A DNA stretch of 64,000 nt from Mytilus galloprovincialis (GCF_965363235.1 NC_134851.1:41072321-41136320); one strand, 5' to 3'. Numbered from the stretch's first letter, positions 11,373-23,520 are shown. A program made the numbers and translations. Notes: a model not told the origin generated them from the sequence alone.

Positions 11373-13116
11373 TTTATTTACAACCACTGGGTCGATGCCA
11401 CTGCTGGTGGAGATTTATTTCCCCGAGGGTATCACAAGCCCAGTAGTCAGCACTTTTCTACCTCAGGCATAGATTACCTTAGTTGTATTTGGCAAAACTT
11501 TTAGGAATTTTGGTTCTCAATGCTCTTCAACTTCGTACCTTATTTGGCATTTTAAACTTTTTTGGATTCGAGCGTCACTGATGAGTCTTTTGTAGACGAA
11601 ACGCGCGTCTGGCGTATATACTAAATTTAGTCCTGGTATCTATGATGAGTTTATTTACAACCACTGGGTCGATGCCAATGCTGGTGGAGATTTATTTCCC
11701 CGAGGGTATCACAAGCCCAGTAGTCAGCACTTTTTGTGCTGACATGAATTTTCATTGGTATGGTTATATTTATAAATTTACTGTTTACAAAATTTTAGAA
11801 TTTTTTGAAATACTAAGGCTTTTCTACCTCAGGCATAGATTACCTTAGTTGTATTTGGCAAAACTTTTAGGAATTTTGGTTCTCAATGCTCTTCAACTTC
11901 GTACCTTATTTGGCATTTTAAACTTTTTTGGATTCGAGCGTCACTGATGAGTCTTTTGTAGACGAAACGCGCGTCTGGCGTATATACTAAATTTAGTCCT
12001 GGTATCTATGATGAGTTTATTTACAACCACTGGGTCGATGCCAATGCTGGTGGAGATTTATTTCCCCGAGGGTATCACAAGCCCAGTAGTCAGCACTTTT
12101 TGTGCTGACATGAATTGTCATTGGTATGGTTATATTTATAAATTTACTGTTTACAAAATTTTAGAATTTTTTGAAATACTAAGGTTTTCTACCTCAGGCA
12201 TAGATTACCTTAGCTGTATTTGGCAAAACTTTTAGGAATTTTGGTTCTCAATGCTCTTCAACTTCGTACCTTATTTGGCATTTTAAACTTTTTTGGATTC
12301 GAGCGTCACTGATGAGTCTTTTGTAGACGAAACGCGCGTCTGGCGTATATACTAAATTTAGTCCTGGTATCTATGATGAGTTTATTTACAACCACTGAGT
12401 CGATGCCACTGCTGGTGGAGATTTATTTCCCCGAGGGTATCACAAGCCCAGTAGTCAGCACTTTTTGTGCTGACATGAATTATCATTGATATGGTTATAT
12501 TTATAAATTTACTGTTTACAAAATTTTAGAATTTTTTGAAATACTAAGGCTTTTCTACCTCAGGCATAGATTACCTTAGCTGTATTTGGCAAAACTTTTA
12601 GGAATTTTGGTTCTCAATGCTTTTCAACTTCGTACCTTATTTGGCATTTTAAACTTTTTTGGATTCGAGCATCACTGATGAGTCTTTTGTAGACGAAATG
12701 CGCGTCTGGCGTATATACTAAATTTAGTCCTGGTATCTATGATGAGTTTATTTACAACCACTGGGTCGATGCCACTGCTGGTGGAGATTTATTTCCCCGA
12801 GGGTATCACAAGCCCAGTAGTCAGCACTTTTTGTGCTGACCTGAATTGTCATTGATATGGTTATATTTATAAATTTACTGTTTACACAAATTTTAGAATT
12901 TTTTGAAATACTAAGGCTTTTCTACCTCAGGCATAGATTACCTTAGCTGTATTTGGCAAAACTTTAAGGAATTTTGGTTCTCAGTGTTCTTCAACTTCGT
13001 TCCTTATTTGGCATTTTAAACTTTTTTGGATTCGAGCATCACTGATGAGTCTTTTGTAGACGAAACGCGCGTCTGGCGTATATACTAAATTTAGTCCTGG
13101 TATCTATGATGAGTTT
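11373..13116 (+). repeat. Tandem array of a ~366-bp dispersed repeat
   Basis: Five head-to-tail units. GATGAG junctions fall at 11,644, 12,010, 12,375, 12,741 and 13,108, a period of 365-367 bp; the first unit is about 95 bp short through an internal deletion. Each unit has TTTACAACCACTGG, a CCCCGAGGGTATCAC block, and near its end a hairpin-prone GACGAAACGCGCGTCTGGCG. The array is flanked by ATCTG on both sides, and copy B has the uninterrupted site near 48,026. Related single copies: 26,686-27,005, 41,535-41,650 and 46,352-46,590. The frames found inside are not coding. Confidence 0.9.
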
Positions 13117-13398
13117 ATCTGTAATCGTCTCAAACAATGAAAGGTGTAAATGGGTTATTATGTCAAGTTCTGAGTCGTTCGAATCTATACATGAAAACAT
13201 TTAAAAACTCATTAAGGAGCTACCGTTTTACTGGGAAAGGGGGAGGGGGTAGGATTGAAAAAATGGTCCTGTATTTTGTTAGTTTTAATCTTTGTCCTGC
13301 CTTTTCACTCTATTCGGTCTAGATTTGTTTTAGTATAGTTTATCCTGATTTTTGTTTACACAAAATGACATCCTGTTTTATATTTACTCAAAAATCAT

Positions 13399-14283
13399 CA
13401 CCGTGTACCACCGTACAGCGGATATAGGTACTATCCAAGCGAACGTGAGCGATTTTGATCTTACACGGTGACGAAAATCTTTTTTGATTTGTTCACATTA
13501 TATCAATGTGTACTTCAATTTAAACATAATTGCTGTTTTAAGAAATTATTTGTTTGTAAGTTTATGGGTAGAGATGTCTCATTATTTTCCTAAAACAAGA
13601 TGGATTACTTAAACATTGTAAAAGCATGTGCAAATTCTTGTCAAATAAGTTGCGGCCCTCGTCTCATCCGATATAATTCTATAGTCATTGCAACTCTTTT
13701 TCTGATAGAAGGTCAATGTGTGTGTGAAATAAGTATAGCTGTTTCAATAATTGGCATTGAAATCTTTCATACATATGTTAGTTTTCGATATTTTATCCCT
13801 AAAAAAGTGTTGTGTATGGTGTTTAGCTGACCACATTAATCCTTATGTACGGTGCATAGTTATGTTGTTGTACACCGTACACAAAACATTATTTTAATAC
13901 TCGTTTTTTACCCGAACAGTTTCAAGGAATGAGTATCACAAGTTAGTTTATGATTGGTGACTTATACTTTTGCCCTGTATTAGGTTTCTTTCAGATAAAA
14001 CATGTAAATGTCTCAACAACTGTATCGAAAATGAAAGTTCGTGTTGACATTCACAACTATTTGCGCTTGTACAAGTTAATTGTTCTTATTAGAATATCAA
14101 ATCTGTTTAATGAATAGGAAAAAATCGATGCGAAAATTATTTGGGAGCAGGAATTTCAAATGTTGAGAAATGCACTTTGAATATTGATCAAGCAAAACAA
14201 AGATTTTCGTTACCGTGTAAGGTCAAAATCGATCATGCCCGCTTACTTAGTACCCATATTCGGTGTACTGATGATACACGGTG
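13399..14283. mobile_element. 885-bp TIR element with 5-bp target duplication
   Basis: Ends are inverted repeats of about 80 bp starting CACCGTGTAYCA. Flanks are direct ATCAT repeats (13,394-13,398 and 14,284-14,288). In copy B the same place (near 48,312) reads through AAAATCATGTCC with no insert, which fixes the boundaries. The interior has a 76-codon frame of no recognised family. Superfamily unassigned; a 5-bp duplication is uncommon for the large cut-and-paste groups. Confidence 0.85.
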
Positions 14284-14589
14284 ATCATGTCCATCCATTT
14301 TCTCTCTCATCCTAATCCCCCCTTCCCCACCTTTGAAAACCAAATGGTAGCTACCTAAGGCAAAATAAGATGAGTGAGACGACCCACATGGATACTTCAG
14401 ACACCCGAAGGTACTTAATATTAAAGTATTTGTGCTCTCACTCTCGAATCGCAACATGCTTAATATGTTACATACATGTAGTCACATGTTCATTTCTGAA
14501 AGAGAAAATGGTTGCCTCCCTTGACTGACTGCAGTCTTGTATGGGGAATAAAGCATATATGCAGTCCTGTTGTTTTGATGTACATGTTT

Positions 14590-14820
14590 CGTGGATTTTA
14601 CATCAACAATAAAATGCTGTGGATACCTTATTATTCGTTGGATACCAACTTTCGTGCATTTAGTTGGTGGGGGTGCACCACAAAACTAAATTTTCAACCA
14701 ATGACAGATTTCCTGTATGCAAACTTCGGCAAAACCACGAAAATAAAAAATTATGTAAATGTAAGGTTTCCTCAATCCATGAAAACAAGTGATTCCGAAG
14801 TATTTTGAATCAAATGCCAT
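14590..14820. repeat. Dispersed repeat, TTCGTGGATT family
   Basis: Contains TTTCGTGGATTTTACATC, GGATACCTTATTATTCGT and CAACCAATGACAGATTTCC. The paralogous copy is at 48,605-48,835, so the insertion predates the A/B duplication. Confidence 0.5.
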
Positions 14821-14889
14821 TCGAACCTTCATCCGATCTGATGTTAAAAAAGGGGCTTTTTTTTCTTTGATATAGGATTTCACTGATTG

Positions 14890-16030
14890 AAGTATACTCT
14901 CAACTTAAATTACAACTAACAACCTAACAAATAAAAACTTTCGCAATCGCAATGAGAATCATTTCGTTTATTTTGAACTCATGATCATTTTCATTTTTTC
15001 AAACAGACCACAATTTACATCCTATGTAAATTAGTATCTAGGTGCCTGTACAAGTCACTCAAGACTATTTTGTTTCTGGTTTAAACTTTAAAATATAAAA
15101 AAAATGTGCAATAGTGAAACGATTTTCTTTGGAATATTGATTTTCTTTATAGTAGTGCATTGGGTTTTTCTGCCATATTTATACGTCCGTTTCCCCTCAT
15201 TTTCAATATTTTATTATGCAAAAAAAGACATTCTATAAATACATCAATTCCCTTTCCGTCTATGAAATGTAACATTGTGTAAAGATACTTCTTTCTTTCT
15301 TTATTCTACGTAATTTGATTAAAAATAAAGCTATTTCATCACATCGAAACTTTGGATCTCAATTGTTTATATGCAATAGTTTTGTTTTAATTTGGTACAC
15401 ACTTTTGCTACATTGTACAGTTTAAAAAAAACACGAAATCAAAATTGAAATTAAGCTTTTCTATTTTTCATTTTTATTCAATAGTAGTTTTACATGTTTT
15501 AAAACTGCACATATTCGTCCGAACGGGTCAATTTAAGAACGTTAAACAAATGCCAGTTTCAACTTGTTAATTACACATATGAATAAAATATAATCATGTA
15601 AAATTTGATAAAAGGCCAGATAATTAAGTAAAGGATATAACCGATAACAGTTTCCTCTGTAAAATATTGTTTAACACGTCGAAATAGGCAAAACAGAAGA
15701 AAAGCAAGGAAAGATTTATTTTCATCAAGTATGAAAACTGTTTTGTGAATACACTTTCTTTACATTAAAACTATCGTACAAGTTGGCCCTTTTAAACAGT
15801 AGCTCAACTTAAAAAAATAGACAAAAAAAGTACAGCTGAAGGTAAACAACATGAATTGCTACCTGAAGAATAAGACACAAGGTATGCATATCACGACTAC
15901 TCATGTTCACCGCTCATAGCTTCCGTGAACATCTTTACATGCGTTTTGTGTTTCAAAATGGGTAAAGTGATGAAAATATTCTCTTAATGCAAAAACGAAG
16001 AAAGAGGTGTCGTTATAAGTAACTGTGTCA
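14890..16030. other. Duplicated non-coding DNA
   Basis: Aligns with 48,900-49,790 of copy B (shared TTAGTATCTAGGTGCCTGTA near 15,030 and 49,030). AT-rich; no gene recognised. Confidence 0.5.
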
Positions 16031-16039
16031 CTCCTGTTC

Positions 16040-16420
16040 GTTCTCACTCTTATATCCCCACTCTCTTTCAGCCAGCCTCACTTTCTCTCATCAATCCACT
16101 CTCAATATCCAACGCTCTCTCCCACACTCGCTCTCTATCTTTCTCCCACTCGCTTCACTTTATCCACCTCTTTCGCTCTCTCCCACTCTTCAACTCTCGA
16201 TCTCTCCCACTATCGCTCTCTTAGACTATCGCTCTCTCCCACTCTTGCTCTCAACCACTCTTGCTCTCTCCCATTCTCTCTCTCTCCCACTCTCCTAATC
16301 TCACTTTCTTGCTCACTAGCTTTGTCCACTCTCACTTACTTGCTCTCTAGCTTTGTCCCACTCTCTCCCACTCTCGCTACCTCACAATCTCTCTTGCTTA
16401 CCCACTCTTTGCTTCCCTCC
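16040..16420. repeat. CT-rich low-complexity tract (copy A)
   Basis: Runs of CTCTCCCACTCTCGCT-like units on the plus strand. Open Leu/Ser/Pro-rich frames result from composition alone. Equivalent tracts: 36,240-36,970 (C, longest) and 49,840-50,130 (B). Confidence 0.8.
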
Positions 16421-16589
16421 TTAGAAGCTGATCTAATGAATATTTTCGTGTGCAATTTATAGCCGAACAAAAGATACAGCAAAGCGGTTTCTGGTACAGG
16501 CAGTGCTTATGTTCTGCTCCGTCGAGACTTTGTATGAACAAGTCCATCTATTCAGGAGAACACCACTGCCTACCAGTATCCGATCGGCA

Positions 16590-16705
16590 CCCTCACCTTC
16601 ATTTTTTTTTTATCTTTATTCAATCACCCTAACCTTCATTTTTTTTAATCTTTATTCAATCACCCTCACCTTCTTTTTTTTTATCATTATATCACCCTCA
16701 CCTTC
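16590..16705. repeat. Short tandem expansion, CACCCTCACCTTC units
   Basis: Three to four units of about 45 bp (CACCYTCACCTTC, poly-T, ATTCAATCAC). Copies B (50,320) and C (37,145) have the single ancestral CTCACCTTCAGTTA. Expansion is specific to copy A. Confidence 0.7.
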
Positions 16706-17029
16706 AGTTACACTACATTAGGAGAGGAGCAAACATTACATTGGACGTGAAACATTTTATCTCAATACAAATTTTGTATGCTGTGGTATTTTTCCAATTA
16801 ATTCCTTGCAGTTTAACCTTCATAAAGGAACTCCATGTTATGTTCCTATCATTTGCAAAATGGTTGTTAACCATTCTATTCATCTTTTGAGTATAATTGG
16901 CTTAACATGTTTCAATTGTTTAATAATTGAGAAAATTACAACAAAACATATTAAGGGGTGATTACTTTAATTGATTTATTTTTGAATTCAAATAAATTGA
17001 AAAACGTGTTACATGTAATCAACCTCTCA

Positions 17030-17310
17030 TACCGTGTTCGAACTGGTTCCTTGATAGAAATTAGTCAAAAACCATCCACTGTCCTGACAGCTAATCGGTC
17101 TTCCATAGTGATAATGTCTTCCGATTGGACTTAGCTTTGCTAGATGTTTGTTTAAATCTCGACAGGGCCAATAGAATGTATGTCATTTCGTATGGCCATA
17201 TAAATCCCAATTGGTTACTTGTCATTTTAATGAGTGTCATCAATTGACCTAGAGTTCCCAACCGTTTCCAAACCTTTCCACAGCAGCAGAGTTCATCCCG
17301 GTTTTTTTGG
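17030..17310. other. Block retained in all three copies
   Basis: Aligns with 50,665-50,905 (B) and 37,485-37,705 (C); shared CATCCACTGTCCTGACAGC and CAATTGACCTAGAGTTCCCA. No coding signal seen. Confidence 0.5.
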
Positions 17311-17532
17311 GGTTTTTTTTTTGGGAGGGGATGTTATTTACCATGTTGTTTGTAGTGCTTTGTCGACAATTTTGTGTCTCCTCGTCTTGAGACTTTTATT
17401 CTTTGTCTACGTAGAAGTCTGTCTTTCTTCAACATATTCAACATATAGTATTGTATTTGCACTATGACACATGTGTTTCCCACTTGATCGTCATTTATGT
17501 TCTTTTGGTATAATAAAAAAATACCAACATAA

Positions 17533-17625
17533 CGTTTTATTAAACAGACGCAGAACTCAACATTACAGAACCAAATATTAAACAGACGCAGTGTTCAACA
17601 TTACAAAACAGACGCAATCAATGCT
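17533..17625. repeat. 38-bp minisatellite, short allele (copy A)
   Basis: Two to three units with CAGACGCAG, CTCAACATTACAGAA. The same repeat is at 51,205-51,285 (B, similar length) and 38,155-38,545 (C, expanded). Confidence 0.75.
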
Positions 17626-17741
17626 AAACATAATATAACTAAAGAAACAAACAAAATACTTTCAATTTAATAATTTTGAGTCCCAATACAGAACGATCTT
17701 ATTTGTGATTGATTAAGAAACCTATCATCCTTCAAGTCTAC

Positions 17742-17781
17742 ATCAAACTATGGCTTCGTCGCTTTTTACCACAGTTTTTAT
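17742..17781 (-). promoter_or_regulatory. Decayed SECIS element, selenoprotein copy A
   Basis: Minus-strand counterpart of the SECIS at 51,411-51,450. The 9-bp stem (AAACTGTGG with CCATAGTTT, one G-U wobble), the A-rich apical loop and the 3' TGAT remain. The essential 5' core reads ATAA instead of ATGA. Loss of the UGA/GA non-canonical pairs should abolish SBP2 binding, so the copy A transcript is unlikely to recode its UGA. Confidence 0.8.
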
Positions 17782-18714
17782 TTATTGATAAAATGATAGC
17801 TTTAAAAAATAAAAATATGAACGGTGTACTCGACTTTTTAATGAACATTTCATTTATTTTACTTTCAGCTTTAATGACGAATATTTTCGTCTTGCTCAGA
17901 TTTTCAACTAAATCTAGTTTTGTTTAATGTAGTGGTTGTTTCCTTAAATTTATCGCCAACTTATTTCTCTACTATAAGTAACTGAATATATTTTTAAGGT
18001 AAAGATATTCACGGATAAATTGATATTTTATTGTTTTCCTATTTTTGTCTACTTTATTTTAAAATACTACTTTATCACTTATCAAAATAATGTATTTCCC
18101 CCATAGCCTTCAACTAATTTATTTAAAACAGAATTATTGCCTTGTGTCGTAAAGTTTCAGTTTAGTAAAAAAAGATTAAATATTCAATTTGTTGTTGTTG
18201 GTTTTTTTATTAAGAGTTCCACTTTTTTATTTCGTTTGTTTAAGTGTTTGGTTTTTACATCTTCTTTCGTTTAATGGAATATGAATATTATGGCAAATGC
18301 GAGTAGAATTTTTGTTTTACATTTTTCAAATATTTTGATGTCCGTCTTTTTAATAAAATCCCGGTTTAACAAATGACACAACTAGCTTTCCTGCACGTTG
18401 ATAATTCTTTTGGTTCCATGCCACAATCAGCTTGCCGTATAACCTCAATCAACTGAAACATAAAAAATATAGTGACCATTGAAATCCATTTATTTTCTGT
18501 GACAATCAAAATTATTTCTGATTTTTTTTTTTTTGCAATCCCATCCCCTTTTATATTTATATATATGTCCATGGCTAACAAGTATCACTTAAGCTAACTC
18601 ATTATTCTGGTCAATCTAGATAATTATTTGGTATAGTTTTTGGTGACAATTACATTTAAGTCTTTGTTTAAATCGAGAATGGAATGAAAAAGACTGTATT
18701 TGGCCAAGTGCATA

Positions 18715-18935
18715 AAACTTTCATTAATCTACAGGACATTTGCATGTGGAGCAGGATCTGCTTACCCGTCCGAAGCGCCTGCGCCATCCTGGTTATTGCA
18801 TGTATTCGTGTTGCTCGGCTTTCGGTTTTCTCTGTTGTGAATAACAAGTACTGTTAGTCTCACTCTGTTCATCGTTTTTCGTTTCGTTATTGAATATCTC
18901 TTTGGTATATTTTGACTCTCTTTTGAATGACTTCA
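18715..18935. repeat. Dispersed GAGCAGGATCTGCTTACC repeat in intron 3
   Basis: Matches the second module at 3,200-3,470, with CGTGTTGCTCGG and TATCTCTTTGGTAT. Also present at 53,145-53,335, so it predates the A/B duplication. Confidence 0.6.
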
Positions 18936-19206
18936 GTTCATAATTCTATCGGTTTACCTTTATTCAGTTTTTTTTTATTTATATCTAAGGCTACCAAATA
19001 CTTTAATCATACGGACCAGTGGAGCCCAACGCTAAAGATTATTAGACACAACCTTGGACTAATAAACATGATAAAAAAAATCGAACTTACATCCTCTTCG
19101 ATTGGCCAACCTTTCAACTTCAATTTAGAAAAAAACCTCTTTATCATTGATCGTAATTTCAAATGAAGCTAAAAATATATATATATATATATATCATGTG
19201 TATAGG

Positions 19207-19985
19207 TATAGAGTATTACATTGATTCAAGACGTGAGTTATCGGATTTATCCAATCGTGATAGTTAAATTATCGAATTTAAAGTCCTCGCCGAGGCTCGG
19301 ACTGAAAAATTTATAATTGAACTAGCGAGATTTGATAAATCCGATAATCTACAAGTTAAGTACTATCTAATTATCAGTTTCTCTAATGATCAAAAGATAA
19401 AATTTCTAAACTAAACATCCCCTTCGAGTGCCTTGTACTTTCCAGTCAATTGTCAATTGCATTAACATCTGTTAGAACACTCTGATAATTTCATGGAGCT
19501 GAAAAAGGTTATGACCCTTTTAATCAGCAAATCATCATCTGAGATCACAGGCAACCACACGTTGATTAAATGTTTTTCTCTAATTCTATGGAAATTTCCT
19601 TTCCGAACCCATTGTATAAAATAATTTAATCAACGTGTGGTTGATTGCCGGTGATCTCAAAAGATCATTGGATGATTTTAAAGGTCATGACCTTTTTAGC
19701 ATCAAAATATGCTATAACAGGTGTTAATGAAATTGACAACTTCATGCAATGTGAAAGGCACTTGAAGGGGATTTTCGGTTAACAAAAAAAGAATTTTTTT
19801 TTTTTCATTAGAGAAGCAGATTCTTACATAGTTACTCGTGGATTATTGGATTTATCCAATCTCGATAGTTTAATTATAAATTTTAAAGTCCTCGCGCAGG
19901 CTCGGACTTTAAATTGATAATTTAACTATCTCTTTATCATTGGATAAATCCAATAATCCACTCGTATCAATGTAAGAATCTATGT
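19207..19985. repeat. 780-bp nested palindrome
   Basis: Two arms of about 390 bp face each other (left from 19,207 GAGTATTACATTGAT, right ending 19,985). The centre is near 19,600, with ACACGTTGATTAAA against TTTAATCAACGTGTGG. Within each arm is a ~110-bp palindrome: TTATCGGATTTATCC with GATAAATCCGATAA on the left, TTATTGGATTTATCC with GATAAATCCAATAA on the right. The arms have diverged from each other. Copy B keeps only the left arm (53,610-53,970). It resembles a foldback or MITE pair; no coding capacity. Confidence 0.8.
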
Positions 19986-20019
19986 TTATACAATGTGTTT
20001 TGAAAGGGATATATTTCCA

Positions 20020-20300
20020 TAGCATTAGAGAAATAAAAATATTTGTGATGTTTGCCAGTGAAACCCCTCTCCACCAGAGACTAAGTTAACTGACATAAAA
20101 TTCGAGGTTTACAATTATAGGTCACAATACAGCCTTCAACAATTAAATAAAATCCATATACTACATAGTTATCTATAAAAGGACAATAGATGACAAACGT
20201 ATAAACATTCAAGCGTGAAAACTTACTAGGGTTATTTACATGACAATGAACGAAAAACCCAATATGATATACTGCATTATATTGAAGTTATGTGTACAGA
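20020..20300. repeat. Dispersed repeat remnant
   Basis: Contains CAGCCTTCAACAATTAAATA and ACAAACGTATAAACATTCAA, a diverged inverse of the family at 21,720-21,910. Shared with 54,025-54,250. Confidence 0.4.
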
Positions 20301-20759
20301 TGATAGTAAGTTAATTCTAAAAATCATTCGCTTCTCATCTTACTCAATATTTCTATTTGATCTCTCTCGAAGACGATTGGTCGTTTTCCCTGACATTTAT
20401 TCCAAACTTTAATTCGGATTATGATATTGTCATTTATAGAATAACAAATTATTTTCCCTTAGGATTTCTATCTTTTCATTTGAAACAAATATATTATGAT
20501 ATGTGGGAAAAAGTATAAAATTACATCTATCAGGAACCGCTTCAATGTTAAAATACACAAGTTTTTGTCTTGTTGTCTTTTATTTGAAAATGTTTGATAA
20601 ACTAATTCGAACAGTACAAGAAAGGGATAATTATTTTAAAATGCTTCAAAAACTAGGAAGAAAATTGCACTTGTCTTGTTACGGGATGTACAAGCACGCT
20701 GCAAGTTACGTCTGGTATGAAAAGGGAGATTATCTGTTATTTATAATATTCGACCAAAA

Positions 20760-21060
20760 TTGATTGATTTATTGTTGGTTGCTTAACGTCCAGTGGCAAA
20801 TATTTCATGCATATTCAGGACGAGAACAATTTCACAATAATTTCAATAGGTAGGTCTTGTCAAAAGAGAGGCCATCTTGGATATTGGTCGGGGAAATTTA
20901 GACTGCCACTGGAAAATGATGGTATATTGGACAGGGACAAACATTTTGCCTTGCAACAGGCCACCTCCGAACCCCTCATAGAGTTGTTGCAAGGGTTCTT
21001 AACGTGCAAATACTATGGCACTCTCTTTACACGAGGCATCGGATGCAAAATTGTAAAACA
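20760..21060 (+). repeat. Dispersed repeat R (GGTTGCTTAACGTCCAGTGG)
   Basis: About 300 bp ending with a TTTACACGAGGCATCGGATG block. Other copies: 54,750-55,048, 22,866-23,290 (split by a MITE), 56,405-56,835, 23,920-24,190, 57,455-57,700 and a fragment at 7,277. The long minus-strand frames in these copies are incidental. Confidence 0.7.
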
Positions 21061-21182
21061 TTTGATAATTGATATAATACTTAATTCATGTACGTCCAAG
21101 ATATACTTGATATATTTGTCAATGGACACCAAGAAATTTCATCGTCAACAAATAATGTAAAACGGTATCGGTTCCTTTTTTT

Positions 21183-21645
21183 ATGCCCCACCTACGATAG
21201 TAGAGGGGCATTATGTTTTCTGATCTGTGCCTCCGTTCGTCCGTCCGTGCGTCCGTGCGTCCGTGCGTCCGTTCGCTTCAGGTTAAGGTTTTTGGTCAAG
21301 GTAGTTTTTAAAGAAGTTGAAGTCCAATCAACTTGAAACTTAGTACACATGTTCCCCATGATATGATCTTTCTAATTTCAATGCCAAATTATAGTTTTGA
21401 CCCCAATTTTATGGTCTACTGAACATAGAAAATGATAGTGTGAAGTTCAGTTTAAAGTTTTTGGTCAAGGTAGTTTTTGATGAAGTTAAAGTCCAACCAA
21501 CTTGAAACTTAGTACACATGTTCCCTATGATATGATCTTTCTAATTTTAATTCAAAATTAAAGTTTTGACCCCAATTTCACGGTCTACTGAACATAGAAA
21601 ATGATAGTGCGAGTGGGGCATCCGTGTACTATGGACACATTCTTG
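21183..21645 (+). mobile_element. CGTCCG-type non-autonomous element
   Basis: Starts with a self-complementary ATGCCCCACCTACGATAGTAG AGGGGCAT-like hairpin, then a CGTCCGTGCGTCCG run, then two ~165-bp direct repeats (CAACTTGAAACTTAGTACAC and GGTCTACTGAACATAGAAAA in each), and ends GGGGCATCCGTGTAC. Copy B is empty near 55,165, so the insertion postdates the duplication. Relatives lie at 27,771-28,128 and 38,545-38,812. Confidence 0.8.
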
Positions 21646-21719
21646 TTTGTACTGTTACACCAATGTCCCAGGTTAGGGAGAGGGTTGAGTGCTCACAAAC
21701 ATGATTATTTTTTTTACAT

Positions 21720-21910
21720 TAATAAGGCCGTTAGTTTTCTCGTTTGAATTGTTTTACATTTTCATTTTGGGGTTGACTATGCGGTATTGGCTTTGCTCAT
21801 TGTTGAAGGCCATACGATGACCTATATAGGTGTTAATTTCCGTGTCATTTTGGTCTCTTGATGACAGTTGTATCATTGGCAGCCATACCACATCTTCTTT
21901 TTTATATTAA
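21720..21910 (+). repeat. Dispersed repeat, TTGCTCATTGTTGAAGGCC
   Basis: Begins GTTAGTTTTCTCGTTTGAAT and ends CCATACCACATCTTCTTTTT. Also at 55,245-55,430. A very familiar mussel repeat. Confidence 0.7.
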
Positions 21911-22865
21911 CCCCGCAATAATATTTAAGTGCATGTCACAAGCAGGAGTTTCCAGTTCAGTGGTTGTTGTTGGTTCGTGTCTGTTTTATGTTATTTTCTT
22001 CGCAAGTTGTATTTTATAGTTTACGTCGTTATCATTCTAGTTTAGTAAGTGTATTATGTCTGCACCACCGGAATGTCTCGTCTCGCAAAAAAAAAATATA
22101 AATGAGAACGCCTTTAAGCAATTTGTTTACATCGACAAGTATTTATCAATATTTGACAGAAAAAAAACGAAAATATCAAGACACATTTGTATTAAATTCT
22201 AAGGTATATGTTTCGGCATAGGATTTTGTCTTTCACTTCACAACTCCGGACATTGCATGTAAATCTAAGGTAAAGTGAAACCTTTCTGAACCTAACCGCT
22301 TCGGGACTTGAGATTGTGTTCGGTTCTGGTTTTATAATCAGGTTCATAACAAATACAACTTTATATGACTTGACTTAAAAAACATAGTATGGGTTAGACA
22401 GGTTTCACTGTATATAATTTTTGTCATATATATTTTCCTATATTTCTGTATTGGAAACTATACGTACTCCTGCGACCTTTTGACCCTACGACGTCAGCAC
22501 TAGGTACCTCGGCAAGGATGCGCCTACGAAGCGCCTCATACTTGCCTACGTAACCTCATCCGCTACTGTAAAATATATGAAATGAGATGTTAACATACAA
22601 GTATTTTTAAAATGGATGAGAAAATCTCATTGTTGTTAGTGCATGTAGGTTATAGATATAATAAGGAAATCACTTCTTTTTTAAACTGGCAATATTTGTG
22701 TATGCGTTCGAAAAATAGTACTTCCATACATTGTTTTCAAGATAAATATGAGATTAAAAATCATAAATCAAATGAAATGGGAATTAGAAAATGAAGATAT
22801 TTATAGATTACACTTAAAGTTACAGCACTGCATTTTCCATAAATATGTGGTTCATTTCAATGAAC

Positions 22866-23290
22866 GATTGATTGACCAGTGGCAAATATTTCGTGCATGT
22901 TCAGGACGAAAGCAAATTAACAATGAATAAGTCATGTAGTATATGTGAATCGCGATGAGAGGCGGAAAATTTGGACTTCCACTGGAACAAGAGGGTGTGC
23001 TTGTAACCAACTTATTTTTGAGGAAACTTTTTTTTCGCGTTTAGATCTTTCAAGTTCATAACGAAACGGTTTAATTTGACGATTTTCAAACTACTTGATG
23101 TAGTCAAATAATGAAAGATCCTATTTTTACATATTCGCGGCGAATAATGTACGAGCAATGATTTTACTGACGAACGTAACGAGAATAAATCGCTCGCTAA
23201 AATTAGTTGGTTTACTGTACTGGATAGAGACAGCAATTCAGCCACGCAACAGGCTACCTTAGGATCCCTCAGAGTTGTAAAACGGTTTAT
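22866..23290 (+). repeat. Repeat R copy split by a TIR MITE
   Basis: Repeat R halves flank a 211-bp element (23,004-23,214) with inverted ends TAACCAACTTATTTT and AAAATTAGTTGGTTTA. The same nested arrangement is at 56,405-56,835 (MITE 56,541-56,751), so both insertions predate the duplication. Confidence 0.7.
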
Positions 23291-23520
23291 ACTATATACA
23301 AGAGCCATCGGATTTAACTTTTCAAGATTTTTTCAATTATTTCCGCTTTACTGCTGGTCGGAAGATTACTAAAATTATTATCAATTTAAGCGCTTATTGG
23401 CTATTTCGTAGCATCCAGCCGTTTTAATAAGGCGTAAAAAAGGGGGTTTAAATTGAAGAGAACCACAGACCCTCAGCATAAAATCCTTGACAATCTAAAT
23501 TGGAATCTAAAACATCTGCC

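Noticed and set aside
11642-12235. Two near-identical 68-75-codon frames
   Set aside because: Repeat units of the 366-bp array; identity reflects the repeat, not protein selection.
16025-16462. 145-codon Leu/Ser/Pro-rich frame, and similar frames at 36,380-37,034 and 49,789-50,022
   Set aside because: Compositional products of CT-rich repeats; several overlapping phases are open and lengths differ between copies.
20590-20763. Plus-strand frame starting MFDKLIR, also open in copy B (54,570-54,754)
   Set aside because: By eye, nearly all A/B differences change the amino acid and very few are silent. It lies antisense in an intron of the selenoprotein gene and matches no family I know.
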